Source of the DNA: Limibacillus halophilus
GTDB taxonomy: Bacteria > Pseudomonadota > Alphaproteobacteria > Kiloniellales > CECT-8803
Direction: 5' to 3'
NCBI RefSeq assembly: GCF_014191775.1
Contig: NZ_JACHXA010000009.1
Span: forward strand, 1 to 64,000
Length of the DNA stretch: 64,000 nucleotides
The notes under the pieces are model-generated. The model saw only the letters and a list, made by a program, of their open reading frames with translations. It searched no databases and had not been told where the DNA came from. Shown piece after piece: positions 1 to 8,078 of this stretch (its first letter is position 1; each line of letters opens with the position of its first letter). The position numbers and the translations under genes are program-made.

Positions 1-459
1 GTTCGAGAAGAAAGGGCGCGTTCTGAGTTGAAGAGGTTGTAGACGGAGGCATGAACGGCGGCGAATTGCTGCAAACTTCGCATCTGCCTGAAGCGCAGCA
101 TAGCTTGCTCCCGTCGTCGGAATCGCAGATGCGAATTCTCAGCGCGATTGCTCAGCCAGCGGCTACATTCCTGTCTGTAGGCATTGCCAATGATCTTCAC
201 GATCATCTCGTCCAGGTGCCATCGCCAGAGGCTTGACCGCATGCTCTGGATCCGTCGCTTACGGATCTCGGCTGCGAACATTGGACCGAACCGCTGCCAC
301 CAAAAGCGCACGGTCTCGTGGCTGATATTGATGCCGCGCTCGCGCAGAAGATCCTCTACCTTCTGAAGTGAGAGAGGAAACCGAATGCACATCATGACCC
401 GCCAGGCGAATGATCTCGGGGCTGGTCTTGAAGTATCGGAATGGGCTGCGTTTGCTCAT
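1..459 (-). pseudogene. IS6-family transposase remnant, frameshifted and internally deleted
   Basis: Read on the minus strand from an ATG at 459, the first 22 codons (MSKRSPFRYFKTSPEIIRLA) match the N-terminus of IS6-family transposases as I know them. An extra G near 400-403 then shifts the frame. In the next frame, family-like sequence continues (FPLSLQKVEDLLRERGI, then HETVRFWWQRFGPMFAAEIR, then WRWHLDEMIVKI). It jumps straight to the C-terminal part (NRAENSHLRFRRREQAMLRF), which runs off the window edge. Roughly 85-90 codons of the DDE core, including the second catalytic Asp region, are missing. I could not identify terminal inverted repeats. The following 460-614 holds no gene that I can support. 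This is a dead element that marks past insertion beside the sensory locus. Confidence 0.8.
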
Positions 460-614
460 GATTTGGCGCTAGAACGTCGCCTTGGGCGCCGCGGTGCTTA
501 TTGCTCTGACATCTTCGCGCGTGTGAAAAAAAGTAAAAAAGACCCCAATAGGCCATGAAAGCTGGTACTCCAGTGGGACGAAACGCTTCTTGATTTAGGT
601 TGGTTGTAGAAAAT

Positions 615-2234
615 ATGTTTAAAAATGCCGCGCTATACTCATTATTAGCTGCTTTGATTTGCGCCTCCCTGGTGTATGTCACGACCAGCGCGATAACCGA
701 AGAGCGATCTTTGGATCGGCAGCGCCAACTCACCAATCAGTTATCGGCGACGCGCGCCAGGATCGAGTTAAGCCTCTTCAACAAGCTCAGCCTGCCGATA
801 GCCCTTGCCAGTTTCGTAAAATCAAACCGCGATTTCACTGAAGCGGAGTTTGAGCGCTTCGCCACCGCTCTAGAGGAGCGTGTCCCAGGCGTTTTGAGCT
901 TGCAGCTGGCGCCTGATGCTGTGGTTACGTACATCACCAACAAGGAACAGAACGCAAAGGCTATCGGACATGATCTGGTTGCCGACCCAAATCGTGTAAA
1001 AGAAGTATTGGATTCCATTAGCCGGAACGAGTTCATCGTCGCCGGACCGTTAACGTTGATTCAGGGCGGCAGCGCCATTATCGCCCGGTTGCCAATCTTC
1101 CTTGAGGGTGTGACATCACGTACGGGCATAGAGAATTTTTGGGGGTTTGCCACTGTTCTCGTCTCGGCCGATGCTGTTCTAGGCCCGGACCTGCTTGGAC
1201 GTTTCGAGACAGAGAAATCCGATCCGTTTCGCATCTCTGTTCGCGGCAAGCATGGGCGAGGCGAAAGCGGTGATATGGTGTTTGGCACCGAGGAGGATTG
1301 GGATCGCCGCGACGGTTCGCTGGAAATTCTACTGCCGAACGGTTCTTGGGTGATTGGGGGCACATTCCTCGCCCACCCTTCGAACTGGCTCTTACTGATT
1401 TTGGCGCCAATGGTTACTGGTGTTGCGGTGTTTATCGGCTTCTACATGACCTTGTCCGCGCAGGAGCGGTTAATTCAAGCCACCAAGGACAACGCGAAAC
1501 TACAGGCGGAAATGCTGGATCGTGAGAAATCCTTGGCGCTGTCAATGATTTCAAGCGGGGTGGCCCATGAGTTCAATAATCTGTTAATGGCTATCTCCAG
1601 CACTGTGGATGTCATCAAGCTGGATGATACCTTGAGCGAGCAAACCCTCGAAGATGTATCGTTGCTAAAAGGCGAGACCAAGCGAGGTCAAAGGCTAACA
1701 CAGCAGTTGCTGGCCTATAGCCGCGAGATGGAACTCAGCCCGCAAACGGTGAAGCTGAGCCAGCTCATAGCACAAACCCTCATAATGGCGCGCCCAATGG
1801 TCGGTGCGAGCATTACGATAGAATTGAAAAGCGATGACGTTTCCGATGACGAAGTCAGGCTTGACGTAGCAGAGTTTAAAGGGGCGCTTCTAAACCTCGT
1901 CCGTAATGCTCAGGACGCGATGCCAACGGGTGGTACGATAGCCTTCTCCGTCGCGGGCGCGACTAGGCGCACGACTTCAGGTGATGAGAAGAACGAGAAT
2001 TGGGTCGAGCTGCTAGTGGTCGATACCGGTGTTGGGATGTCTCAGGAGGTCCTTTCAAACGTTCTCGTGCCTTTCTACACAACAAAAGAGGTAGGAAAGG
2101 GTACGGGCCTTGGGCTGCCTATGGTAGCGGGGGTGGTTGAAGCATCGAAGGGTGAGTTGTCGATCAGCAGTATCGAGGGAAAGGGAACAACGATCCGGAT
2201 TCTATTGCCCGCTGCAACCGCCACCCTGTCATAA
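615..2234 (+). CDS. Sensor histidine kinase with CHASE-like periplasmic domain
   Basis: This is an inner-membrane two-component kinase of about 539 residues. A first membrane helix (about residues 5-24) is followed by a periplasmic region of about 220 residues. That region looks like a CHASE ligand-binding domain (RARIELSLFNKLSL, then FERFATALEERVPGVLSLQL). A second helix spans about 258-280. The cytoplasmic core has an H-box with the phospho-acceptor His near 318 (SGVAHEFNNLLMAI), an N-box (LLNLVRNAQDAMP, about 426-438), a G1 box (DTGVGM, about 470) and a G2 box (GKGTGLGLPM). There is no attached receiver domain. ATG at 615 is chosen; an in-frame TTG at 600 is possible, and neither has a strong ribosome site. 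It converges on a second kinase with a near-identical H-box. The likely partner regulators are the two response-regulator genes at 4.7-6.0 kb. Confidence 0.85.
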   Translation: MFKNAALYSLLAALICASLVYVTTSAITEERSLDRQRQLTNQLSATRARIELSLFNKLSLPIALASFVKSNRDFTEAEFERFATALEERVPGVLSLQLAPDAVVTYITNKEQNAKAIGHDLVADPNRVKEVLDSISRNEFIVAGPLTLIQGGSAIIARLPIFLEGVTSRTGIENFWGFATVLVSADAVLGPDLLGRFETEKSDPFRISVRGKHGRGESGDMVFGTEEDWDRRDGSLEILLPNGSWVIGGTFLAHPSNWLLLILAPMVTGVAVFIGFYMTLSAQERLIQATKDNAKLQAEMLDREKSLALSMISSGVAHEFNNLLMAISSTVDVIKLDDTLSEQTLEDVSLLKGETKRGQRLTQQLLAYSREMELSPQTVKLSQLIAQTLIMARPMVGASITIELKSDDVSDDEVRLDVAEFKGALLNLVRNAQDAMPTGGTIAFSVAGATRRTTSGDEKNENWVELLVVDTGVGMSQEVLSNVLVPFYTTKEVGKGTGLGLPMVAGVVEASKGELSISSIEGKGTTIRILLPAATATLS

Positions 2235-2306
2235 TCTCCGGGCGCTATGTCAGAGGTGCAATGAACGGGAGCGATTTGAGCCGTTCAAGTGGCACACTGA
2301 AGAAGG

Positions 2307-2342
2307 CTTGTGGTCCGGTGCCCGTGCCGGACGAGGCACAAG
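2307..2342. terminator. Inverted repeat between convergent kinase genes
   Basis: CTTGTG (2307-2312) pairs with CACAAG (2337-2342), and inside it TCCGG (2314-2318) pairs with CCGGA (2327-2331). The structure sits between the stop codons of the two convergent histidine kinase genes. There is no T-run on either strand, so intrinsic termination is uncertain. Confidence 0.35.
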
Positions 2343-2355
2343 AGCAAGCGCAGCC

Positions 2356-3735
2356 TTAGTTTGAGACGGGTAAATATATGCTCGCGCGCGTGCCTCTGCC
2401 GGACTTGCTTTCGATTGTGATAGCACCGTTGTTTGCCTCGGCAATTCGCGACACGATCCCCAAGCCAAGCCCTGCGCCTCTTCCCGCAGCTTTCGTTGTG
2501 TAGAAGCTCTCGCGGCAATGTGCCAGCACTTCGGGCGTCATTCCCGTTCCGTTGTCCGACACCGATAGTACAAAATAGTTCGCCTCGGTAAGACCAAGGG
2601 ATTTCGCGGCGGTCCGACGAAGGGATATCGAGCTGCCTGCCAAAGTGATGTTGCCGTTGTTTGTAGCATCTTCGGCATTGCTGATGAGATAGCTTACTGC
2701 CGTTGTCAAACCACTAACATCGACCCGCAACCTCAGGTCACTCCCGGTTGGCTTCGCGTCAAAGGAGTTGCGCTTGATAATAGTCTCCGCGGCGGCGGTG
2801 CACGCCTCGAAGAGTTCCTTTGCCGGCAAAGACCGAACATCCGTCGGAGCGTGCCCGATAAATCGCAACAGGCGTTGCGTCAAATCTACTCCGCGCCGTG
2901 ATTCTTCATGGATCGCTTCGAGATCCTGGAGTGCCTGCTCCCGGTTCCCATCGAGGGTCTCAAGACGAGCCATTTCGACGGTCGAGCGAATTGCCATCAG
3001 CAGATTATTGAATTCGTGCGCGGTACCGCTGGACATACTGATTATGGCGTTTTGCTGGCTTTCTATTTTCTTGCGGGCTTGCTCTCTCGCACGCGATGAA
3101 CTGATTACGAAGACAATCAGCGTGGCGATGGCGCCGAACAGTACGAAACCCAGACCGAGAATGTACTGAAACTTCCTTTTTAGGCCCGAATACAGGGACG
3201 TCATTACCTGGCTTTCGAGGAACAAACCGCCAAGCGCCACATTCCGTACCTTCAAGCCCCAGGGCTCCAATTGCGCCCTGAGAGGTTGGAGTTCGGCTAT
3301 TTTGGGATTTTTTGAGATCGCGACCCGCTCGTTTGAGAGCAGCAGCGCTTCCAAGCCTGAAACAAGGTCGTTGCCGCTCTCGATCTGGCCAATCATCGCA
3401 GCGGGTTGGCCCTCATTGAAAATATCAATCCGGCTCCAGAATATGGCGTATCGCTGATAAAGCATACTGCCGGCGCCGCCTTCCACAAGGCGCCCCTTTT
3501 CGATCTGACGGATCGTCGAATCGATGGCGCCGACAAGGCGATATAGTTCGATTTCGAGCTGGAACAGGTGGTAGTCGATCCGCTCGTGAGGCGCTTGATT
3601 CAACGATCTTTGCGCGCTTGTGATTCCCACACTGATCCAGGCGCCCAGCGAGATGCAAACCACAATGATGATCGCGACTAACGTGTATGTCACTTTTGGC
3701 AGTGGCAATGCGGATAGGAGCGCTTGCTTCGTCAA
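2356..3735 (-). CDS. Sensor histidine kinase with unclassified periplasmic sensor region
   Basis: A membrane histidine kinase of 459 residues. Transmembrane helices lie at about 16-38 and 189-212 and flank a periplasmic region of about 150 residues that I do not recognise; it is helical-looking and differs from the CHASE-like sensor of the neighbouring kinase. The kinase core has the phospho-acceptor His near residue 240 (SGTAHEFNNLLMAI), an N-box-like segment (YLISNAEDATNNG), DNGTGM and GRGAGLGLGI. It is strikingly close to the core of the kinase at 615-2234, so the two probably arose by duplication with a sensor swap. The start is a TTG at 3735, because no ATG precedes the first helix. The gene is divergent from the sulfite-oxidase-fold gene at 3969. 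Confidence 0.83.
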   Translation of the reverse strand: MTKQALLSALPLPKVTYTLVAIIIVVCISLGAWISVGITSAQRSLNQAPHERIDYHLFQLEIELYRLVGAIDSTIRQIEKGRLVEGGAGSMLYQRYAIFWSRIDIFNEGQPAAMIGQIESGNDLVSGLEALLLSNERVAISKNPKIAELQPLRAQLEPWGLKVRNVALGGLFLESQVMTSLYSGLKRKFQYILGLGFVLFGAIATLIVFVISSSRAREQARKKIESQQNAIISMSSGTAHEFNNLLMAIRSTVEMARLETLDGNREQALQDLEAIHEESRRGVDLTQRLLRFIGHAPTDVRSLPAKELFEACTAAAETIIKRNSFDAKPTGSDLRLRVDVSGLTTAVSYLISNAEDATNNGNITLAGSSISLRRTAAKSLGLTEANYFVLSVSDNGTGMTPEVLAHCRESFYTTKAAGRGAGLGLGIVSRIAEANNGAITIESKSGRGTRASIYLPVSN

Positions 3736-3968
3736 GGAATGACTCTTTCTTTCTAGGTAGACACGAGCCGGCGGATCGGTTGTTTTTTTAGCTCAGGCGT
3801 TGCATACAAGCCTGGGTGCGACGCTAAAACCTCGGCACCTGAACGCCATCTTAAAAACAATTAATAAGCTGCTTAGCAGGTAACCTGTCGGTCTTATGTG
3901 GCGATGCGACGCACTATGTCGACATCCTCACCACCTCCAATTTTACCTAGATGAAAGGCGCCAGTTTG
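3736..3968. promoter_or_regulatory. Divergent intergenic region with CAGGTAACCTG palindrome
   Basis: This 233-base gap separates the divergent kinase and sulfite-oxidase-fold genes, so it should hold promoters for both. It contains an imperfect palindrome, CAGGTAACCTG, at 3877-3887. Its core GTAACCTG recurs at 6082-6089, upstream of the pilus operon. I cannot assign firm -35/-10 boxes. An operator role is inference. Confidence 0.35.
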
Positions 3969-4508
3969 ATGAGTAGTTTTCCTATAGCAGTCCTGCAGCG
4001 CCGCCGGGCCTCGAAATCGCCGGCGTTGGCTTTTGCCTTTCTACCCCTTATCGCGTTCCTCGCTGTTGCAGCGTTCACGGTCTCAGCTTCGGCGGAGCAG
4101 GTTCTCCTGGAAATTTCGACTGATGAGTCCGGCGACAACCTACGCCGTTACGATAGAGCCGATCTTGCCGCGTTAGAACAGCAGACCATCCGAACGTCGA
4201 CTGCTTGGACCGATGGTGTGAAGGTGTTCAAAGGGCCCCTCGTCCGTGACCTGCTGACCGCCGAAGAAGAGCAGGCTTTTGAAACTGTTGAGGCGGTTGC
4301 AGCCAACGACTATCGGGTTTCTATCCCGATGTCGGATTTTGTTTCCTATGACGTGATTCTTGCTACCGAAATGGACGGCCAAGAATTAACGCTTCGCGAC
4401 AAAGGGCCTTTGTGGATCGTCTACCCAAGAGACGATTACACTGATTTGAATCAATCCGCTGTCGATGCCCGTTGGGTCTGGCAGCTTGTCCGGCTTGAAA
4501 TGAACTAG
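3969..4508 (+). CDS. Secreted sulfite-oxidase-fold (molybdopterin-binding-like) protein lacking cysteine
   Basis: A protein of about 179 residues with a signal peptide: an RRR-containing n-region, a hydrophobic stretch LAFAFLPLIAFLAVAAF, and a likely cut after SASA. The mature part resembles the small oxidoreductase molybdopterin-binding (SUOX-fold) domain family. The resembling segments are WTDGVKVFKGPLVRDLL, NDYRVSIPMSDF and GPLWIVYPRDDY. No cysteine occurs anywhere, so the Cys that ligates molybdenum in catalytic sulfite-oxidase relatives is absent. A catalytic Mo enzyme is therefore unlikely, and a binding or sensing role in the periplasm is more plausible. ATG 3969 is preferred because AAAGG lies 10 bases upstream; ATG 3951 is in frame but has no ribosome site. 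Its place inside a kinase/regulator cluster suggests it serves those sensors. Confidence 0.72.
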   Translation: MSSFPIAVLQRRRASKSPALAFAFLPLIAFLAVAAFTVSASAEQVLLEISTDESGDNLRRYDRADLAALEQQTIRTSTAWTDGVKVFKGPLVRDLLTAEEEQAFETVEAVAANDYRVSIPMSDFVSYDVILATEMDGQELTLRDKGPLWIVYPRDDYTDLNQSAVDARWVWQLVRLEMN

Positions 4509-4511
4509 ACG

Positions 4512-4572
4512 CGCTTCATCTGAAGCGAATGGACGGCGTCCGGCTTGGCCCCCCACCATGGCCGGACGCCGT
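4512..4572. terminator. Two adjacent hairpins between convergent genes
   Basis: CGCTTCA (4512-4518) pairs with TGAAGCG (4521-4527). Next to it, a perfect 12-bp stem pairs 4533-4544 (ACGGCGTCCGGC) with 4561-4572 (GCCGGACGCCGT). They lie just after the stop of the sulfite-oxidase-fold gene and downstream of the convergent OmpR-type regulator. No T-run follows, so they may block 3' decay or assist Rho rather than act as a classical terminator. Confidence 0.5.
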
Positions 4573-4713
4573 ACCGACGCTAGCCTCTTCCAAAAGCGCT
4601 CCTGCAAAAGTCAGATGCACCAAATGCCATCTCAGGCTTGCTGGCACCCCGGCCTAGTATTGCGGCTACGCGCCGTCGCGCGGAGTAACTGCAACCCGGG
4701 AGCCATGTCTGGC

Positions 4714-5406
4714 CTATTCGTTGGTCAGAAAAACATATCCCTCGCCGCGCACCGTTCGTACACGCTCGTTGTTGGGATCGAGGATCTTCAACGCCTTGCG
4801 AATCCGGTGAATATAAACGTCCAGGGATCGATCATCCGGGTCCAGAATTCTCCCGCGTGCGAACTCATAGAGATGTTCACGACTAACGACTTTGTTGGGG
4901 CTGGACATCAGGTAATGCAAAAGTTTGACTTCCCAGTCTGTTAGATCAATGACCGCCCCGTTCTTGCGCGATAACTTTCCTGCAGTTCGATCCAAAGTAA
5001 TGTCGTCGACCACGATTTCACCGGTCCGCCATTCGCCGGTTGAACCGCTGCGTGAGATGTTTCGACGCAAACGGGCGGCCAATTCCTCCAGATCGAATGG
5101 CTTCAGGATGTAGTCGTCGGCACCGGCATCAAGCCCTTTAATCCGGTCTTCTAGATCCGCCCGACCGGTTATCAGCAGGATCGGCTTGTCAGTGAGCTCC
5201 CGAAGTACTTGGGTGAGGGCGACACCGTTGCCGTCGGGTAGGTTGATATCCAAAATGAAGGCATCAGGCAGTTCGTCCGAGATTGAGGCGCGGAGCTTGG
5301 CTACTTTGTCAAAAGTCGACACCAAATAGCCTTCGCGTTCAAGGTAGCGTTTGACCGACCGAGCGATCTGCTCTTCATCTTCCAGCACCCAAATATACTT
5401 CTGCAT
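4714..5406 (-). CDS. OmpR/PhoB-type response regulator
   Basis: A DNA-binding response regulator of 230 residues. The receiver domain (about 1-120) has the acidic pair LEDEEQ, the phosphorylatable Asp near 53 (ILDINLPDGNG), ITG and a conserved Lys near 102 (ILKPFDLEEL). A winged-helix OmpR_C domain follows (LTDWEVKLLHYL, then SLDVYIHRIRKAL, then VRTVRGEGYVF). ATG 5406 is chosen because the receiver begins there and AGGAAA precedes it. A longer reading from ATG 5562 overlaps the upstream receiver gene by ATGA, but it adds 52 residues without domain character. It probably responds to one or both nearby histidine kinases and may act on the pilus promoter at 6.0-6.3 kb (inference). Confidence 0.88.
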   Translation of the reverse strand: MQKYIWVLEDEEQIARSVKRYLEREGYLVSTFDKVAKLRASISDELPDAFILDINLPDGNGVALTQVLRELTDKPILLITGRADLEDRIKGLDAGADDYILKPFDLEELAARLRRNISRSGSTGEWRTGEIVVDDITLDRTAGKLSRKNGAVIDLTDWEVKLLHYLMSSPNKVVSREHLYEFARGRILDPDDRSLDVYIHRIRKALKILDPNNERVRTVRGEGYVFLTNE

Positions 5407-5558
5407 CCCTGTTTCCTGTCCATCTTGTGATGATCTTGCCAACCTACTTCCCATTATCGATTTTTGCTCATTAGAGCAAACTTCGGCAGATTTGACCCCA
5501 GAAAATCCGAGATCGGCCGTGTTGGGAACTGCAATCATCCTATGGTCTTCCATTTTTC

Positions 5559-6014
5559 TCATGTCTTTGCTTCCGTCGGGTCGACCTTTGCCTGCAAAGG
5601 CTTAAACGGTGCTGAACCGTGTGTTTCCACCAGTATTTCCAGGCTTGAAAGTTCGAATGGCTTATCGATCCAAGCGGTGAACGGATCGTCGTAGGCGCAA
5701 CCATTCCCCAGGTTGTCCGGGCGAGCGCCGGTCATACATATGATAGCCGGCCGGTTGGCGGCGAGATGTTGCTCATGAATGTTCTGCGTCAGGTCTGCGC
5801 CCGACATCTGCGGCAGGTCGTAATCTACGAGGATTACGTCAAACGTATCCCGCTGCAGAGTTTGAATCGCAATTGAGGGGGTCTCCGCTTCGGCAACGCG
5901 GTACCCGGCACGGGTCAGCCACAGATTGACCGATCGGCGGGTAAGTGGATTGTCGTCGACAATCAACACCGCCGCTTTTTGGTTCGTTTTCACAAAGTGC
6001 TCATTTCCAAACAT
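5559..6014 (-). CDS. Stand-alone receiver-domain response regulator
   Basis: A protein of 151 residues made of a single CheY-like receiver. It shows the acidic pocket (VLIVDDNPLTRRSVN), a phospho-acceptor Asp near 64 (VILVDYDLPQMSG), a Thr in CMTGA and a Lys in IDKPFELSSL. There is no output domain, so it may relay or buffer phosphate between the two kinases and the OmpR-type regulator directly downstream. The last bases overlap a possible upstream ATG of that regulator, which suggests translational coupling. The start at 6014 faces the pilus operon across an AT-rich divergent promoter region. The exact role cannot be read from sequence. Confidence 0.82.
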   Translation of the reverse strand: MFGNEHFVKTNQKAAVLIVDDNPLTRRSVNLWLTRAGYRVAEAETPSIAIQTLQRDTFDVILVDYDLPQMSGADLTQNIHEQHLAANRPAIICMTGARPDNLGNGCAYDDPFTAWIDKPFELSSLEILVETHGSAPFKPLQAKVDPTEAKT

Positions 6015-6278
6015 TCTTTGGCCTCTCCAGCTGCGACCCTATGATTCATTTGTCCAGAAGATCGTAAAAAATAGAAAACAAGTAACCTGATTAAGTGTTT
6101 TTAATATTCAGATGTTTTTTAATAATAAATCTATAATTCCGCAGGTCTTAGAAAATTATCTACGCGGAGCGATAGAAATAGAGTGGCTAATATTTAAAAC
6201 AGTTAAAAATTTTCTTCTTATTCCAATGAATGGTCCTTTCTGCGAGCCAAATGGCTGTCGTATCAGAGGAGTAAGAAA
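6015..6278. promoter_or_regulatory. AT-rich divergent control region of pilus operon and receiver gene
   Basis: These 264 bases are much more AT-rich than the surroundings, and they lie between the divergent receiver gene and the first pilin. TATAAT at 6132-6137 is a candidate -10 for the pilin operon, but no good -35 sits at normal spacing. GTAACCTG at 6082-6089 repeats the core of the palindrome at 3877-3887. GAGGAG just before ATG 6279 is a strong ribosome site. AT-rich DNA of this kind often attracts silencing or xenogene-type regulators such as MucR, but that is inference here. Confidence 0.5.
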
Positions 6279-6827
6279 ATGAATGCAAACTACAAATTCG
6301 CAGTTGTCGGAGCCGTTGGGTTTCTGGCTGCTGTAGGTAACGCCGAGGCCGCAGGCGAATTGCGCGGCAACATGGATGTCCTTTTGGACATCGGCACGGG
6401 TTGTGCCGTCAACGTCGACACTTCCGGCGGCGAAAACCAGTGGGGCACGGTCGATTTCGGGTCGCAAGCGAGCCTCAGCAATATCATTGATGCGGAATCT
6501 TCGGGGACCACATCGGCGAACCAGCTGGAGATGACGTGTAACACGGGTCTTCCCTACGCGATTGGGATCGACTTGGGCCAGAACCAGTCCGGGGCCAACA
6601 CGCGCCGCATGTCGGGCGTGGTTTCTGGAGAGTTCGTTGCCTACGAGCTTTATCAGGATGCAGCGCATACACAGGTTTGGGGCCAAATTGGCACCGCCGG
6701 TGAGCTGCAGTCCACCGGCACAGGCGCAGCGCAAGAGTACGTAGTTCATGGACGTATTCCAAGCGGCCAGACCACGCCGTCAGCGGGATCTTACAAAGAT
6801 ACGGTCCGCGTGACCGTCCGCTGGTAA
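6279..6827 (+). CDS. SCPU-domain pilin, first and probably major subunit
   Basis: A secreted protein of 182 residues of the spore coat U (SCPU) family, the pilin type of archaic chaperone-usher pili. The signal peptide ends near residue 24 (GNAEA). The domain has the usual Cys pair (C42 in GTGCAVNV and C87 in EMTCNTG), a VDFGSQASLSN strand motif, the VAYELYQDA segment and a C-terminal SYKDTVRVTVRW strand. It is first in the operon behind a strong ribosome site and is followed by an intercistronic hairpin, as is common for abundant pilins. The name reflects family history only; sporulation is not implied. Confidence 0.88.
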   Translation: MNANYKFAVVGAVGFLAAVGNAEAAGELRGNMDVLLDIGTGCAVNVDTSGGENQWGTVDFGSQASLSNIIDAESSGTTSANQLEMTCNTGLPYAIGIDLGQNQSGANTRRMSGVVSGEFVAYELYQDAAHTQVWGQIGTAGELQSTGTGAAQEYVVHGRIPSGQTTPSAGSYKDTVRVTVRW

Positions 6828-6847
6828 GCGAAACCGCTCCTATCGAG

Positions 6848-6878
6848 ATCTCGGGTTCGTCACTGGGCGGCCCGAGAT
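6848..6878 (+). other. Intercistronic hairpin after first pilin
   Basis: ATCTCGGG (6848-6855) pairs with CCCGAGAT (6871-6878) around a 15-base loop, in the 115-base gap between the first and second pilin genes. No T-run follows. Such a hairpin could protect the major pilin message or cause partial termination, giving more of the first subunit than of the downstream ones. This is inferred by analogy with other fimbrial operons. Confidence 0.45.
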
Positions 6879-6942
6879 TCTCTCCCTTGAGACAAAAATC
6901 CCAAACGATGGCTTGAAGTCAAAGCCAGTACGGAGGTTAGGC

Positions 6943-7506
6943 ATGCCGCATGCATTGCACAAAATTCGAAACCTGGCAGTGAAGGTCGCTGGCCTGGGCT
7001 TCGGCTGTGTGCTGGCGATGTCAACAGGCTCTCCGGTTGGTCCGGCCTGGGCGCAAACGGCGATGTCGGCGATCGACCTAAAGGCGGAAGTGGTGTCGAG
7101 CTGCGCGGTTGCCGGCCCCATCCTTACCGATGGTCAGATTGATTTCGGCCAACTGCACTTCGGCGATCAAAGCGATCTTTCAAACTCGGTAACCACCCAA
7201 GGTGGTGGGCAGGACGGTGTGATCACGGTTACCTGTTCGCAGGGACAGGCCTACACGATCCTAATGGACGGCGGGAATAACGCCAATGCGGGGCGCCGGA
7301 ACATGGTCTTGGACGGCACCTCTGTTGCCTACGATCTCTACACGGATTCAGCGCACAGCAACCTATGGAACGATAGCACGGGAAAGCAGGCTATCGGTAG
7401 CGGTGCGCCTGACGATCACGTTGTTTTTGCAAAGACTTATCCGACAACCGCACTGGTTGCCCCTGGTCGTTACAGCGACCGGGTTGGCATCACGGTCAAA
7501 TGGTGA
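6943..7506 (+). CDS. SCPU-domain pilin, second subunit
   Basis: A protein of 187 residues with a signal peptide ending near residue 37 (GPAWA). The SCPU fold is shown by the Cys pair C54 and C98 (SSCAVAGPI and TVTCSQG), IDFGQLHFGDQSDLSN, VAYDLYTDSAHSNLW and a final YSDRVGITVKW strand. ATG 6943 is used because GGAGG at 6932-6936 sits just upstream; an in-frame TTG at 6913 is less likely. It is a paralogue of the first pilin. The next gene starts inside its final codons, so the two are probably translationally coupled. Confidence 0.86.
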   Translation: MPHALHKIRNLAVKVAGLGFGCVLAMSTGSPVGPAWAQTAMSAIDLKAEVVSSCAVAGPILTDGQIDFGQLHFGDQSDLSNSVTTQGGGQDGVITVTCSQGQAYTILMDGGNNANAGRRNMVLDGTSVAYDLYTDSAHSNLWNDSTGKQAIGSGAPDDHVVFAKTYPTTALVAPGRYSDRVGITVKW

Positions 7507-8066
7507 ACGCTATGAAGCAGAATTCAAGCACGGCTTTCAGCGCCCTCTTCTTTGTATCCGCGTTGCTTGCATCGGTCATGGTCTTGATTGGTCGGAGCTC
7601 CGCTCAGTCATTGACCGAAACCAAAGAGGTCGTATTCCGGATTCAAGTCGTAGAGGGCTGCGCGTTGGGTGTAGGTGCTACCGATCCCACAAGCCTTGGC
7701 CTGATCGACTTTGGACAAGTCAGCGATCTGTCCAATCCGATCGACGCGACCGGTGGGGCAGGAGCAGGTGGTGTTGTCGTCACCTGCACACCAGGCACGG
7801 CCTTCACGATGGCGATTGATGCCGGCCTCAATGGGCCGTCGACGGTAGACCGCAAGCTGTTGAACGCCGACATCGGGCAAACGCTTGACTACCAACTGTA
7901 TTGGGATGCCGGCCGGACGACCGTCTGGGGTGACACACCCGGTCAAAGTGCCGTTGCCGATGGCTCTGAGCAGGTTTTCCCGGTCCATGCGCGCCTAGTG
8001 ACCTCGGTCACATTGCCGGCGCCCGGAATCTACACCGACAGGGTCCTAGTGACCGTTACATTTTAA
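7500..8066 (+). CDS. SCPU-domain pilin, third subunit
   Basis: A protein of 188 residues with a signal anchor or peptide (FSALFFVSALLASVMVLIG, likely cut after RSSAQ). The SCPU features are C54 and C96 (EGCALGVGA and VVTCTPG), LIDFGQVSDLSN, LDYQLYWDAGRTTVWG and the terminal strand YTDRVLVTVTF. It overlaps the previous gene by 7 bases (ATGGTGA). ATG 7512, preceded by GGTGA, is an alternative start. It is a third pilin-like subunit, either minor or structural; its order in the pilus cannot be told from sequence. Confidence 0.85.
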   Translation: MVNAMKQNSSTAFSALFFVSALLASVMVLIGRSSAQSLTETKEVVFRIQVVEGCALGVGATDPTSLGLIDFGQVSDLSNPIDATGGAGAGGVVVTCTPGTAFTMAIDAGLNGPSTVDRKLLNADIGQTLDYQLYWDAGRTTVWGDTPGQSAVADGSEQVFPVHARLVTSVTLPAPGIYTDRVLVTVTF

Positions 8067-8078
8067 GGGGTACGCGAT

